Shown here piece after piece: positions 1 to 10,963 of a stretch of 64,000 bases of DNA (the stretch's first letter is position 1; each line of letters begins with the position of its first letter). Source of the stretch: Lepiota brunneoincarnata. Taxonomy: Eukaryota; Basidiomycota; Agaricomycetes; Agaricales; Agaricaceae. The translations under genes and the position numbers were made by a program. Under the pieces are notes generated by a model, which saw nothing but the letters and a program-made list of their open reading frames with translations, did not search any database and had not been told where the DNA came from. The DNA lies in the NCBI GenBank assembly GCA_023014365.1, contig JAEBUN010000073.1:31288-95287 (forward strand), read 5' to 3'.

Positions 1-629
1 TTTGGATCGCCATTTCGATTGATCCAAGTCGTCTGGCTCGAGCACACCTGTCGGTGACGATGAGACCTGCATATCTGATGCTTGGTGAGTTCGAGGTATT
101 AGGATGCTCAGCTGGGTTCGCCCAACAACGTTGCTAGGTTGTCAAATGGTGCGAGGGATGAATCCTGGCTCCTCCATACGCACAGACACAACATCCGCTC
201 TGTCAGGATCGTCCTTTTGCAGGTGCTGTTAGGCCTGGATGTGGCGGAGAGGTACTCGGGTGTACGTGACGCTTTGCAAAGCTGTGAGTAACATGTCTAT
301 CATTTTTCTTCCGGTGTACTCTCTGACTCGAAATTAATAGCGAGCATCTCGCAAGGTCCCCTCTCAGATCGCGACGAACGTGATTCTCCCGCCCAAGAAA
401 AACCATGCCACGTTCCTCACTCTTCTCGCTGAGCTCGCGGAAAATTTGCTCCACGCCCCCAATTCAACGCTAAGGGGTCTGTCTCGCAGGTTCTGTGTCT
501 TCTCTCCGTGCCGTGACTGGGGGCCCGGATTTTTACTTTAATGGTAAAGGGGTGGTCAGCGTTGGGACTGGAACTGTGTCAAGGAGAAATTCGGATCCGA
601 AGACGCCAGTGTCCAACATGGGCCCCATT
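1..629. other. left flank, no supported gene
   Basis: I see no reading frame here that I can assign. The segment precedes the GCN2-like relic and has the same + strand sense, so part of it may be unrecognised upstream GCN2 sequence. No repeat or RNA gene was recognised. Confidence 0.3.
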
Positions 630-2060
630 TCACTGGAAGTCCTGAGATTGACTATTTCAGGATGCCACCTCAAACGGGACAAGTGGGTCGGTGGAAGGAA
701 GATTGGGAGGAGCTTGAGCTTCTTGTATGTTTCACCCTTTCTTGCCCGAGTTTCACTTCAAACCTAACACAATGGCAACCGCAAATAAATAGGTGAAAGG
801 TGTCTTTTGGTTCCGTCATCAAGATGCACAATAAGCTTGACTCTCGGATTTACGCCGGTCAAGAAAATCTGCCCGAAGACACAACATTCTGACACGAAAA
901 ATCTTTCGTGAGGTCAATGCCCTCTCCCGCCTCCCTCACAAGCCCATCGCGCGATACTACACCACTTGGGTTGAAACCTCCGAGGCGCCGGCCGGCATGT
1001 TTGCTCCAGATGATTCGAGCGATGCGGAGTCCGAGTCAGGTAGGATGACCTCTGTTCTCGGTGACCTCACCGCCTCCACCGCCTCCACTACTTCCACGGA
1101 GGTTTCAGAGAGGCACTTTCCGACGAACGGGAGACCCAGCATTAACCTGAGTGACTCCGATGCGACGGAATATCTGGGTCTAGGAAATCCTTTCCAAGCA
1201 TCCATTTCGATCAATCCGGGTCCCCTGGGACAGACAGACAGCAGTGGTGGAGACACTGATGACTCAGAGTTCAATGGCCCGTTCAAAGTGGAGAGTACCG
1301 GGGGGGGCAGGCAGGACTGTTTGGAAGATTTCTTGACTTTTGGCCAATCCTGAAAGCGGATTGGCGGGGGTATCACGGAGGCCGAGGGGTGGAGATTGTT
1401 TGGATCAAATCGTCGATGCCCTTGTGCACACGTCGACTTTGGGTATTTTGCATAGGGTTATCCCTGATGGAGGCCTTTTGACCGAGTTCTTACACAGAGG
1501 TCGGAACAAGACTTTGCATTGTGCCCGAGGTTCGATTGCACAAACGGGGTTCAAGAAACGACAGTAAAGCAGATATGTACTCGCTCGGGGTGCGAGTTTC
1601 TCACTCAAAATCAATGTACATAATTGACACGTATTGATATAGATCGTGTTGTTTCGAGATGACTCCTATGTTCTCCACCAGCTTGGAGCGTATATAGCAA
1701 TTGAGGATTTGCGCAAACCAGGGATCTTCCTTCCCAACTCATGGAAAACGCGCCTTGCAAGATGGCGTCAGCGTGTGTGTTCTGCCACGCACGGTTGAGA
1801 GTTTGTAGGAGGCCGACACATGTTTTATCGACAGTCGTCACTTGGCTTCTTCAGCACGATCCAAACAGCCGTCCGACTGCATTCAAGCTTTCCCATAGTT
1901 CGACGATGTCGCCGATATTGGGGGGTGAGAATTTCAAAGGTGCTCTCAATCTGATGGGCTCGTCGGGCCATTTTTCCCATGGATGCTTGCTGATACCTAT
2001 GCTAAACAGGACTCCCCGTACCGCCAGGCGGTCATCTCTTCCCTCTTTTTGAGCGCGACT
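630..2060 (+). pseudogene. GCN2: GCN2-like eIF2-alpha kinase, decayed relic
   Basis: GCN2 phosphorylates translation factor eIF2-alpha during amino-acid starvation. Pieces of its kinase domain appear in order but in shifting frames. The pre-kinase stretch around 640-724 (DYFRMPPQTGQVGR...WEELELL) is followed by an intron of about 68 nt. Next come a glycine-loop remnant and HNKLDSRIYA near 820-855, then FREVNALSRL and YYTTWVETSE at about 905-985, the step that in GCN2 precedes the acidic kinase insert. DQIVDALVHTSTLGILHR lies near 1400-1455, DMYSLG near 1570, FSTSLER near 1670, and WLLQHDPNSRPTA with FKGALNL up to about 1960. At least three single-base frameshifts occur (about 805, 905, 1395), and the HRD catalytic loop is damaged after LHR. 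Neither the N-terminal RWD domain nor the HisRS-like domain was seen. The order and wording of the motifs make the family call firm; it cannot encode a working kinase. Confidence 0.82.
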
Positions 2061-2249
2061 CCGATCAGGGTTGAAAAAGCCTATGGCAACTCGCCTCGTA
2101 TTGCGCGCGCTTTTTAGATCCCGGAAACGTCAACAGGAATGGGCCGCTCTTGAAATCCTATAAAATGGCCTTCAATTTCTCATCCTCAGTACCCATCACA
2201 TCTTGCCTCACGCGCTCAACCTAGCCTGCGGACTCCTCGCCATCTTTAC

Positions 2250-3480
2250 CCTATCCAAAGCCCTATCTCACATCTCACAAAGGCCATAAGCTCGAAAAGG
2301 TGTCTGACGTCATAGACGATGGTCCGTCTGCTTATGCCCTTATTCGTGGCCGCGCACGCTCATTCCGTTCAACAGTTAATATCCTTGGGGGTAAACTCTG
2401 GGACGATAAATCCGAGTTCGACACGAACAAAGACAAAGGAAACCTTCAGGGACTGTGATACCGCCCGTGTTCAAGTCAAGAATTTCTGCCGCGAACAACA
2501 TGGGTATGTCCTCTACTTAGGTTGTCTGAAATCCCTTGTAATACCGATTGCGTTCGACCAGAAAGCACGGGCCGAATTCCACAACCCCGCAAGCGTGCCG
2601 TTATGAGTGTATGGTGCGCCATGGAGCTCCTCAATAACCTTCGTCGATAAGTCTGAACCCCGGTGTTCGTCCGATCGTCCATCAACCTAGGAGACCGAAA
2701 CTGATAACGAAAAAATTATAGGCCGGCCTTTCACGAATCGAGCACCTTTTTCAAACAGCGGAAGCCATTAAGAAGAAGATGGCAAGCCGGAATGGATGCA
2801 GGTTCGCCTTAATGATCGGTTGCAGGCTATCACCTAATTTGTTGTATTTCAGGTCACCGGGCTTATTCACGACCTCGGCAAGCTGCCCCTCGCCTTCGGC
2901 TCACAAGGGCAGTGGAATGTTGTTGGGGTAAGTTAAAGAACAATTCTGCTGGCTTGCAAAAGTCTCATTGACCCTACAGGATACCTTTGTCATCGGCTGC
3001 AAACTCTCTGACAAGTGTATCTACCGCGGGACCTTCACGAACAACCCCGACATGAATGATCCGGTATATTCCACAGAGCACGGCATTTACATGCCACATT
3101 GCGGTCTTGGCAGTGTGATGTTACCTTGGGGCCACGACGAGGCATGTTCCAATGAATCTTCTGATTTTCCACTTCTAAACATCATCTAGTACCTTTACCG
3201 TGTCCTGAAAGTGCACGCTCCCTCTGGAAGGTCTCGCTATGATCCGGTATCATAGCTTCCATCTCTGGCACAAGGGAAGGCGCCTACACACATCTCTGCA
3301 ACGAGCATGACCAAAAGCTCCTTGCCGCTGTCCAGGCTTTCAAGCAGGCGCTCAACTTGGCCCTGCGAATTACAAAGAGGGGGACGGCGATGGTTAGAAA
3401 GGTGCCTATATTTTCTGTTAGGCCTTTATTATTCCGATAAAATGAATGCCTCCTCTTACGACTGATACGGTGATTCACGA
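2250..3480 (+). pseudogene. myo-inositol oxygenase (MIOX), decayed relic
   Basis: MIOX is a di-iron HD-domain enzyme that oxidises myo-inositol to D-glucuronate. The relic shows the expected order: WDDKSEFDTNKDK and TFRDCDTARVQVKNFCREQH (about 2395-2500), MSVWCAMELLNNL (about 2600), HLFQTAEAI with DGKPEWMQ (about 2740-2800), TGLIHDLGKLPLAFG with the HD iron ligands (about 2852-2900), GDTFVIGCKLSDK (about 2982), DPVYSTEHGIYMPHCGLGS (about 3055), WGHDEYLYRVLK across an intron (about 3130-3210), IRYHSFHLWH (about 3245), then AYTHLCNEHDQKLLAAVQAF in another frame. Introns with GT-AG-like ends lie at about 2801-2852, 2929-2981 and 3142-3189. At least five frame changes separate these pieces, so it is a pseudogene. 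It lies just downstream of the GCN2 relic on the same strand, which suggests that a piece of ordinary chromosome decayed here. Confidence 0.82.
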
Positions 3481-5430
3481 AGCCACCTTTGCGCTGACCT
3501 TGTATGGATTAGGTAAGCGACTCCCGCTGGGACTTGCGATAAGGGACATATCAGCGTGACCAGACCTCTCTTTGTGGCTCTACTGTCCCTCGTGTATATG
3601 TGTATCAGCAATCAGACGAGACGAGGGACAGCTCGGGGGAAAGAAAGCAATGAATAGCTTGGTGCTGTTATCGCTCGTTAAATGCAAAATAACTTGTAGA
3701 AATACTAGGGGCTTAAGAGGTAACAATATGCAAAAGACACAAGCAAACAACAAAAACTAAGGTCCAATCAAAAAAACCGAACCCGTCAGAATGTGGGCCA
3801 CTGCACGGATAAGCGGGGGGGGGGGGGGGAGGGGGGAGAAAGCACATCGACCCGACTCGAGAATAGCTAGTTTTTCGCGACCCCGGGGGGTTCGACGGGA
3901 TTCGGACTTGCCAATCCCAGGGGAGGGTCAATGTCAACCGTTGCGCGCGTTCAGGCCCAAGCGATAGTATGCGAATTCCAGGTCCGCAATCTGCGCTTGC
4001 AGAAGTGTCCAAAGACATTCGATAGTGCTGGAGATGGTCCAGGTTGGAGCGCGGGAGGGCCCAGCTCTCGTCCATTAGTTCATGCGTGTGCGTTTCATGC
4101 TGCGCCAGGTCATTGCCATGGCCAAACGGTGCGATGGATGAGACCCTGCTCTCCTCGAGACTTCGGTAGATGTCCCCTTCCTTCTCTATTTCTGTGACAG
4201 CTGACCTCCAGTAAATCCTTGATAAAAACGAGCGTATCCTGGGGACTCCTCGTAGGCCACCGTACCCCGAGTTGCCCTCCCAAATGGTGAATGGTGAATG
4301 GTGAATGGCAGCTGTAGCAGGGCGGATACGAGATGAGATACGGGTACCCCTTGTTTGGGTTCGGATCGTTGAGTTCTTCATTGGAGGCATCGTGGTCGTG
4401 GATTCTCATGCGCCGGATCTCACGGTGATGCCTGTTCCCCGTTCCGCCAGCTGGGATATGGTCTCCTTGAGCTCGAGCTTGTCAATATCGGCAGCAGCCG
4501 TGACGGTGGGGTCATGGCCACGATCGAAAGCGGTGAGACGAGAATAACGCGAAAGGAATTCCGACAGAAAATGGGGTTTCAGGAGCCGCGTATTCGAAAC
4601 GTTTGGTAGCCACCGCACCGCTGCGGTCCCAGCGCATTAGCCTAGCATACGGGCCACATATGAATAGAATATGAAGATGGAAAACGCGTGGATACGGAAT
4701 TGCGAGCCAACAAGGGTAGCGGAATATGAGGCAAGTTGACCTCTACACTGTGAGACCCTAGGGGTTGTAAAATACGACGTTAAAGAGTGAAGTGTGTAAA
4801 TAGTTACAGATAGTGTTGTTTCTCAAGATGTAGGAAAAAACGACGTTTTCGGTAAGGTCATTTTCAACGGTAAGTCTCGATATTTACGCCAGATAATGTC
4901 ATGGGTATAACGATGTAATATATGGTGGTCCAGAGGAGTGGTAAAAACACCTCAAAGGGGGGGAATAGGGTATACCATACATATTATTGTTTTTCAGGCC
5001 TTAGGAAAGCGCAACAGTTTTAGTAAGATCGCTTTTCATTGGTAAACATGGATATTAAGTATTGGAATATGATACTGGAGGTTTTATGTCGTCAGCAGGA
5101 GAGAAGGATCTACTTATAGCACTCATCCTGTTTGGCAAGCTGGTGGGTTAGACGAAATATTAGCAGTATTCGGGCATCTGTTTGGCCACAGCCCATAGTC
5201 GTCGTCGTCGTTATTTGTCAACGAATACCAACCCTGACAATGGAGTGTAGCGTTTGATGAACGAGGTGCGGACGTGTTGTAAAAAAAAAACCGGAGCTGT
5301 ACCTTTATATCCAAATTATAATCGTTCTCAAGTTTCAAGTTAGGATGGAGTGAGGAAAAATAAAGCGCGACCTCGTCACTGTCGCGCGTGTTTGCATCAA
5401 CGTCGCATCCATCACCACACCTGCCCCCAA
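3481..5430. other. gene-free stretch with low-complexity runs
   Basis: There is no recognisable gene. A G-run of 15 lies at 3815-3829, followed by a G-rich tract. A short tandem of ATGGTGA units lies at about 4282-4306. Between about 4620 and 5120 the DNA is A/T-richer and holds no long frame. The longer open frames here show no family signature and are probably accidental. Confidence 0.4.
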
Positions 5431-5505
5431 CCGCCATCATCACACCCGCCCTCAGCCGCCATCATCACACCCGCCCTCAACCGCCATCATTACACCCGCC
5501 CTCAG
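5431..5505 (+). repeat. 25-bp minisatellite, three copies
   Basis: Three consecutive 25-bp units begin at 5431, 5456 and 5481, each starting CCGCCATCAT and ending with CCGCCCTCA plus one base. They differ at one or two positions. A more degenerate copy precedes them at about 5405-5430. The unit is not a multiple of three, so reading frames across it are unlikely to be coding. Confidence 0.85.
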
Positions 5506-6127
5506 TCGCTATCACAGCTCCCAACAACATGTATTATTATATTTATTCACGCAATCCACGCGCAAAGGCGAACCCGAGTGGAGGGGAGAGGAAACGAGCG
5601 AGACGGGCGCTGGAAAGGGCGGTGGCGGACTTCAGGGACGAACTTTCGCAAGTTCTTGGAGATAGGAATGTGGATTGGGTCCTGATGTGAGTATTCGATG
5701 AAATAAATTAGATAGCTGACGAAAGAGGGAGGTTTAGGGGTGAAAAACATAGCTCGGATACCGATAGCCGCCGCCACTGGACAGTGCGGGCGTTCGACAA
5801 CGAGCACGCCGTCGCGACATTCCATCTTTATGGACACAATGGCGCGTCGCCAGGGGCGCAGCTTTTCGCGAATGGAGGAAGATGGAGGGTCGGGGGAAAG
5901 AGTCTGGACGAGGTGGCATGTTATGACTGGTGAACTGTCGGGGCGATCTATAAAATTGTATCATTATATCTTGATGTATTTTTTGGCATTTTTTGGACGA
6001 TCTACGAGCGATTTCAGTTGAATCGAACAACTCATCAACCGGGTCTTCACCGTATAGGCGCCTTTGTTGCCCGTTTCTCTGCAAATAGTGACTTTCGCTG
6101 TATGCTGGTCATAACGCGCTCACCTCA
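5506..6127. other. no supported gene
   Basis: Only short overlapping open frames on both strands are present, without recognisable protein character. It separates the minisatellite from the kinesin relic. Confidence 0.35.
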
Positions 6128-6585
6128 TCACAGAATGTTTTTGGTTTGTAGCGCCTGGACTTGTGTAGTGAGGGTAATATGAGCGGTCGACTGTTGCGAT
6201 AGGATGGCTTTAAGGGTGGAGACATTTCCGCGTTCACGTTCAAGGTCGCTTTTGCATAATCGTAGATCTTCGTTGGCGTCACGTAGTTCTCGTTCTCGCT
6301 TCTTGAGGTCCATTTCGATGTCCATAATTTCACGAGCATGCCGCTTTTTGAGGTTCTCGATCTCGTCAGAGGCATTAACAAGCTCTCGGCGTTGATTAAG
6401 TTCTTGCGATCGTGCAGTAGCAAGGTCGCGAGAAAGGGCGACATGGTTGGCCTGCAGCTCTGCAGCTTTGGCCCGCTCTGCCTCCATATCCATGGCCAGA
6501 TGGGCGGCATCAACTGCCCTTGCAGATTCGACGGAAGTGAGCTGTTCCTGTAACTCGGAGAGGACTGTGGAAGAAGCACCTTCAC
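6128..6585 (-). pseudogene. kinesin-14 (KAR3/KlpA-like) coiled-coil fragment
   Basis: The - strand frame running left from about 6585 reads as a continuous charged coiled coil. It begins near STVLSELQEQLTSVESAR, continues with MDMEAERAKAAELQANH, ASDEIENLKKRHAREI and KKRERELRDANEDLRLCK, and ends with LKAILSQQSTAHITLTTQ shortly before a stop at 6128. The last phrase resembles the neck-proximal coiled coil of fungal minus-end-directed kinesins (KAR3/KlpA), which cross-link spindle microtubules. The motor domain that should follow is absent, and nothing upstream continues the protein. I regard it as a fragment. The coiled coil is directly visible; the kinesin-14 assignment rests on the final motif and is less certain, because coiled coils resemble one another. 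Confidence 0.55.
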
Positions 6586-6786
6586 AGGACTGACGACACT
6601 GCTAATGCACTCGGTTTCCTCTCTCCTATCACCTTCATCACCTCGGATGAGATCAAGGCCAAGGCGGCGGCTGCGCGAATCGTCCACTCGAATTACTCAT
6701 CCAAGATATCTGAGAGACACCAAGTACGTAGCTACTGGCCTGTAATGGCGGACTTGAATGGTTTGCAAATCAACACGATCGGAGCC

Positions 6787-9700
6787 TTAATCCACCTGGA
6801 TCTCCATATCAGGGCTTCGATCTACAATGGCCCACGCACCCCTGTCTAATATCCTTCCAACAACACACTGCACTGTACTTAGATCGACAACTTCATCAAC
6901 ACCACAATCCTTATTACTGTAATAATAAATGCCACTCTTCTGTGTTGCCTTGACACCACGAATAAGTGCCAGAATAACGGTCGTTGGCATGGCTAAGTCG
7001 AGTTGTGGTGCGGACGGGAGTTCCAGAACTAGGATACGCTTTAGTTGGCCAAAGAAATCACATGGCCTGAATTCTGGTGTTCTTCTCTTTCGGTGAGCAT
7101 GCCGATCCACAAGTTGAGTATACTGGAATGAAGAACATTCAGATACCATATGCAGGAAGGGGCATAGCACTCAACTTGCACAAAGGATGCATCCCGACTG
7201 TCCTCTCTCTTCCCAACTAAGTCACGGGCAATCATGAGATCACCTCCTTCAAGACGAGTTACTCTGCCATACTGGACGACGGGCTGATCTTGTTTTATGA
7301 CGGATTGAATAGCTTGCTTTGTGACATCAAAGCGTGTCGCTAAAGAAGCTAGAACTTTGTTATATATGGGTGGGGGGAGGGCCTCACACCGTCGTGGGGC
7401 GGAAAACATGTAGAGGGGGTCTGTTTGCAAGCAAGTGATTAAGCGACAACGACAAGATGACAGGTTGAACATACATAAATCATGAACAATTTGGTCCGCT
7501 TTCTTCTTGTCAGGATCCAAAGATAGCACTTCGTAAAGATCATATAATAATCGTATTTGATCTAGTTGTGCAGTCGCCGCGACAAAGGTGTTGATGGATT
7601 CGTAAGGGTAGCGTCTACTTCTGATCGATGGAAGCAGAGTGTTACAATGACGCTCCATAGGAAATGCCCAATACGTCCAGACAGGACCCGCCACCTGGAT
7701 ACCCCATGCAATATGAAGAATGGCACGGAGGGTCAGAGGACAAGCGGAGAGTCGAACAGGGTCATTTTGATAGTATAGCCTACATTGATTTAAGTATAAG
7801 AGCACAACGTAGAAGGCAGATACTCACTTTTCATACATCTGAACCCAAGACTTGAAACCCTCATCAATCTGTTTCAAGTTCTCTTCCATGAGCTCAAACA
7901 ACAAGCAGAGCTTCAAAAGTTCGACAAGCTGCATGAAGTGGTCATAGTACTTCACGTTTGTGAACCTGCCACGAAGCACAACTGGAGCAATATAAAGTGT
8001 CCAAATGGCATACATCTCGGCAGTCATTTGTGACCGTTTAGTTGCAATGTTGGGTACTGAAGCTCCAAAAGCTGCCGGAATTGTTGCGCCACATGCTGCC
8101 GTAGCTGCGCCGATTTCATTCCAGATTTGCGTTGCAATAGCATAGCCTTTGCCCTGGTGATCTAGGTCCTTGAACTCACAAGTCCAGAACAGAATGAGGC
8201 TAGGGATCAAATTTTCCCAAATGAGGTGCATGAAGTCGAATGGGAATGAAGATGGGAATGAGAGCGAGGATATGGTACTGAGGATCGGTATCCCTTTGAT
8301 GCCATATCGTTTGGCGAGTTCCTCATGTACGGTGTTACTGGGGGCCATTTCCACAGCGCGGGCTTGCTCTAAAAACTCCTTGTGAGTGCGAATGGGGAGG
8401 TCGGACGGGTTGTATTGAAGGGGATTTGCTTCGGGAAGCTTATCTCGTCGAAGAGGGACGTAGTAAGTGCGAGAGTGTGAGCGTATCCCTTTGATGTTGC
8501 AGATACGGCACGGACTAATACCATTCTGCCCTTTCATGCGTGTGATCAGAGCCATGGCCGGAATGTCACCAAATGCTATGATGAGATAGGCATGAAGCGA
8601 GAATAACGATTGACTGATGGCGTCGAAAGCTTTGACGCCTATTTCGAGCTGAATGAGTTCTTGAGCAAGTGGCCAGCAGAACGAATCCCAATCCCAAGGC
8701 TTTTTCGGACCTGGGACTGTACCAACGTGAATGTGGTAATGTTTCTGAAAACGTATTTCGGGGGGTAGATTGTAATTGACGAGGAGGATGGGCCAGCATG
8801 TCTTATCACGCTGTTTGAATGGAGCGAAGCCGTCCGTTGAAAGACCGAGGGCGATGTCGCGCTCATCGGAGAAAAAGAACATGGGATGACTTGTGTCAGG
8901 GATGAGAGTATTGAGCAAGGACTGATAATGGGAACCATCGAATATGTCCTTAATGATGCCGGACTTGTGAATGTGTTCACCCCGATAACGCATCTTTTTC
9001 GCGTGTGTGGGGTTTGCTGACATAGCTCGTAGGCGAGGGATGAGGGGAAGGTACCCGAATGTCTTGCGTGGCTTTCCATTAGTTGTGTATCGCAATTCCT
9101 TGCAGTTGGGGCATTCAGTGAGGTCTTCATATGGCCCGACAAAGCAAACACAGCTGTTTATACAACAGCTGTATCGTATGGCTGAAATCCAGACAGGGAT
9201 CGAATGCGCTTCTTGGTCATTTTCAGGCTGACCTGATTGCTGCCTGGAAAAGCTTTACGGAGTCGACTAAAGGTGCGCTCAGTTATGTGGTCCTCCACCT
9301 TGAGCGTATAGCTACGAAGCAGATTAAGGTCCGAATCCCCCAAAGCATTCGCATCTGAAGTATTGTTAGCGAGGCAGGTGATTCATGAAGCGAGGACAAA
9401 CCTGTGGATGCGGACGCCGCTTCACGCTCGAATTTTTCACCAAGCATGTCCCAAGAGGAAATGCCAGCTACCTCAGACCCCGCGAACAAACCGTCATCTT
9501 CGTCAACCTTGCTGTCTTCATCGTTCTCACAGGTTTCATCACTCTCGCAGGCTTCATCGCTCTCGCAGGCTTCATCGCTCTCGCAGGCCTCAGGCTGGGA
9601 AGCTTCAGGCTCAGCTCCGGCAGCACCACCAAATCCCTCGTCTTCACTGTCGGTATCATTCCTATAGGCAGGCCCAGAACCATCATCTCGCAGGTGGCCA

Positions 9701-10140
9701 TTTCCCCATCGCTGCTCCATCACGCGCCTGATTCTATCCACAAACCTGTCTGACCGGCGCGTAGATGGCAATATATCGGGGAAGTTATCGTCATGATTTT
9801 GTTCTAGTGCAGGGAGGGGTTCTGTGAGGTCCATATCGGCTTGAGAGGTAGGAAATTTCTCAGGAGGTTGGTACACCTCGGGTTGGGCTGCCTTAATCCG
9901 CTTGCGGCTGCCATCCTGTTCAGAAATGGATTGCAACCGCTTTTTGGAGTCTCTCTTCCGGTGGTCCTGAGGCGGAATTTGGGAATGTCGGAGATTGGGG
10001 GGGAAGGAAGTGTGTCCCAGCCGTTCTTGCTCTGCCAGGACACTCACTCTGAGTGATGTCTTTCCACGGCCGTTCAAATGGTTTCGTTTCGTAGCATGTG
10101 TTACAAGCAGGCCGCAACCGCAGGTGCAGAGGACAGACAT
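6787..10140 (-). CDS. TNP2/Transposase_21-type DNA transposase, four exons, one frameshift
   Basis: A cut-and-paste transposase of the TNP2 type (CACTA-related, common in Agaricomycetes). Exons read 10140-9402, 9354-7828, 7779-7176 and 7123-6787 (the last base of intron 3 is at about 7123), joined by GT-AG introns of about 47-53 nt that keep frame. The N-terminus has a short Cys cluster (CTCGCG), an Arg/Lys/Glu-rich linker and the acidic repeat ACESDE three times. Then come a CVCF...CPNC zinc ribbon, the transposase core with DGFAPF, PWDWDSFCWPLAQELI and CRICNIKGIRSHSRTYYVP, and a DUF4218-like C-terminal part with CPLTLRAILHIAWG, WAFPMERHCN and LVDRHAHRKRRTPEFRP. One base appears to be missing near 9182, just before the zinc ribbon: the frame changes between GFQP and IRYSCCINSC. 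The gene is therefore recently broken, or there is a base error. No terminal inverted repeats were found. Dyads at 10407-10489 lie about 270-350 bp upstream. Confidence 0.85.
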
Positions 10141-10406
10141 GGTCAGAGTAGAGAGACAAAAAGCACGATAGCACAGCCCGGTGGACTTTCTCTGCCGATG
10201 CGGAATAACTCATACAGGGATGCGTGAGACATTTTAACAAGCATATATTACTCATTGCAAGGAGCACTTCTACAGAATGGGAGGGTGTGGATAAGGAATC
10301 GGTATGTGAAGGTAGGATGTCTGGCCTAACATCCACCAATCCAGAGAGTAGTACGCGTCACTGTACACAATGATTGCACACAGTAAGTTTGAGAGCTCTC
10401 AGTTAG

Positions 10407-10489
10407 CGTCCGAGGAGATCCTCAGACGGTACCCAAGAGGTGTCGCAGTAACGAGCCTCTGTGCTTACATCTGAGGAGATCCTCAGATG
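10407..10489. promoter_or_regulatory. two 22-bp dyads upstream of the transposase gene
   Basis: Dyads lie at 10407-10428 and 10468-10489. Each has the core GGAGATCC inside arms that pair with each other. The first has arms CGTC/GACG with one internal mismatch; the second has CATC/GATG and perfect 10-bp arms. They lie 267-349 bp upstream of the transposase ATG. The same dyads occur upstream of the neighbouring 899-aa gene. I infer binding sites for an element-encoded protein, or hairpins. Confidence 0.6.
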
Positions 10490-10963
10490 GTAGTCACAGA
10501 TTGGCGTCTAGCTTCTATGACGGAGTAACATCTGTGCTGAGTGTCAGTATATGAGAGTTTGACCTTCGTAATACTCACCTCGTCCATTAAACAGGTTCCA
10601 GGCGGTTAAGCACGACAGAGATGACGGTGGAAAGCAACGCGTGAAGGAAACGGGCTGATTGATTATGGTCACCTGACCCTTTTTTCCCACGCCCTCTAAC
10701 CATCCTCGTCCTGAGTGAACGGAACAAGAGATGCGATGTCCCTGATCCATAGATGATGGGACAGGGGGTGACCATAGAACTAGGAGGAACAGCTTTACGG
10801 GTGTATAGGTCAGGCCGTTGGCTTCGGCGTGTGTGTAACATCACCGACTATTCGAGACACTCATTCAACTTGCCTGGTGGAGATTAAACATATATATTGA
10901 CTCGTGATTCCAGCTACTTCAGTATTTACATGACACTATTCCAGCAAAAAAAAAAAGACGAAT

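Noticed and set aside
3713..4390. 225-aa - strand frame
   Set aside because: It crosses a poly-G run giving a proline string, shows no conserved motif and overlaps another equally long frame.
9363..9753. Three overlapping + strand frames with Ser/Leu or His/Arg repeats
   Set aside because: They are the opposite strand of the acidic ACESDE repeat of the transposase exon 1.
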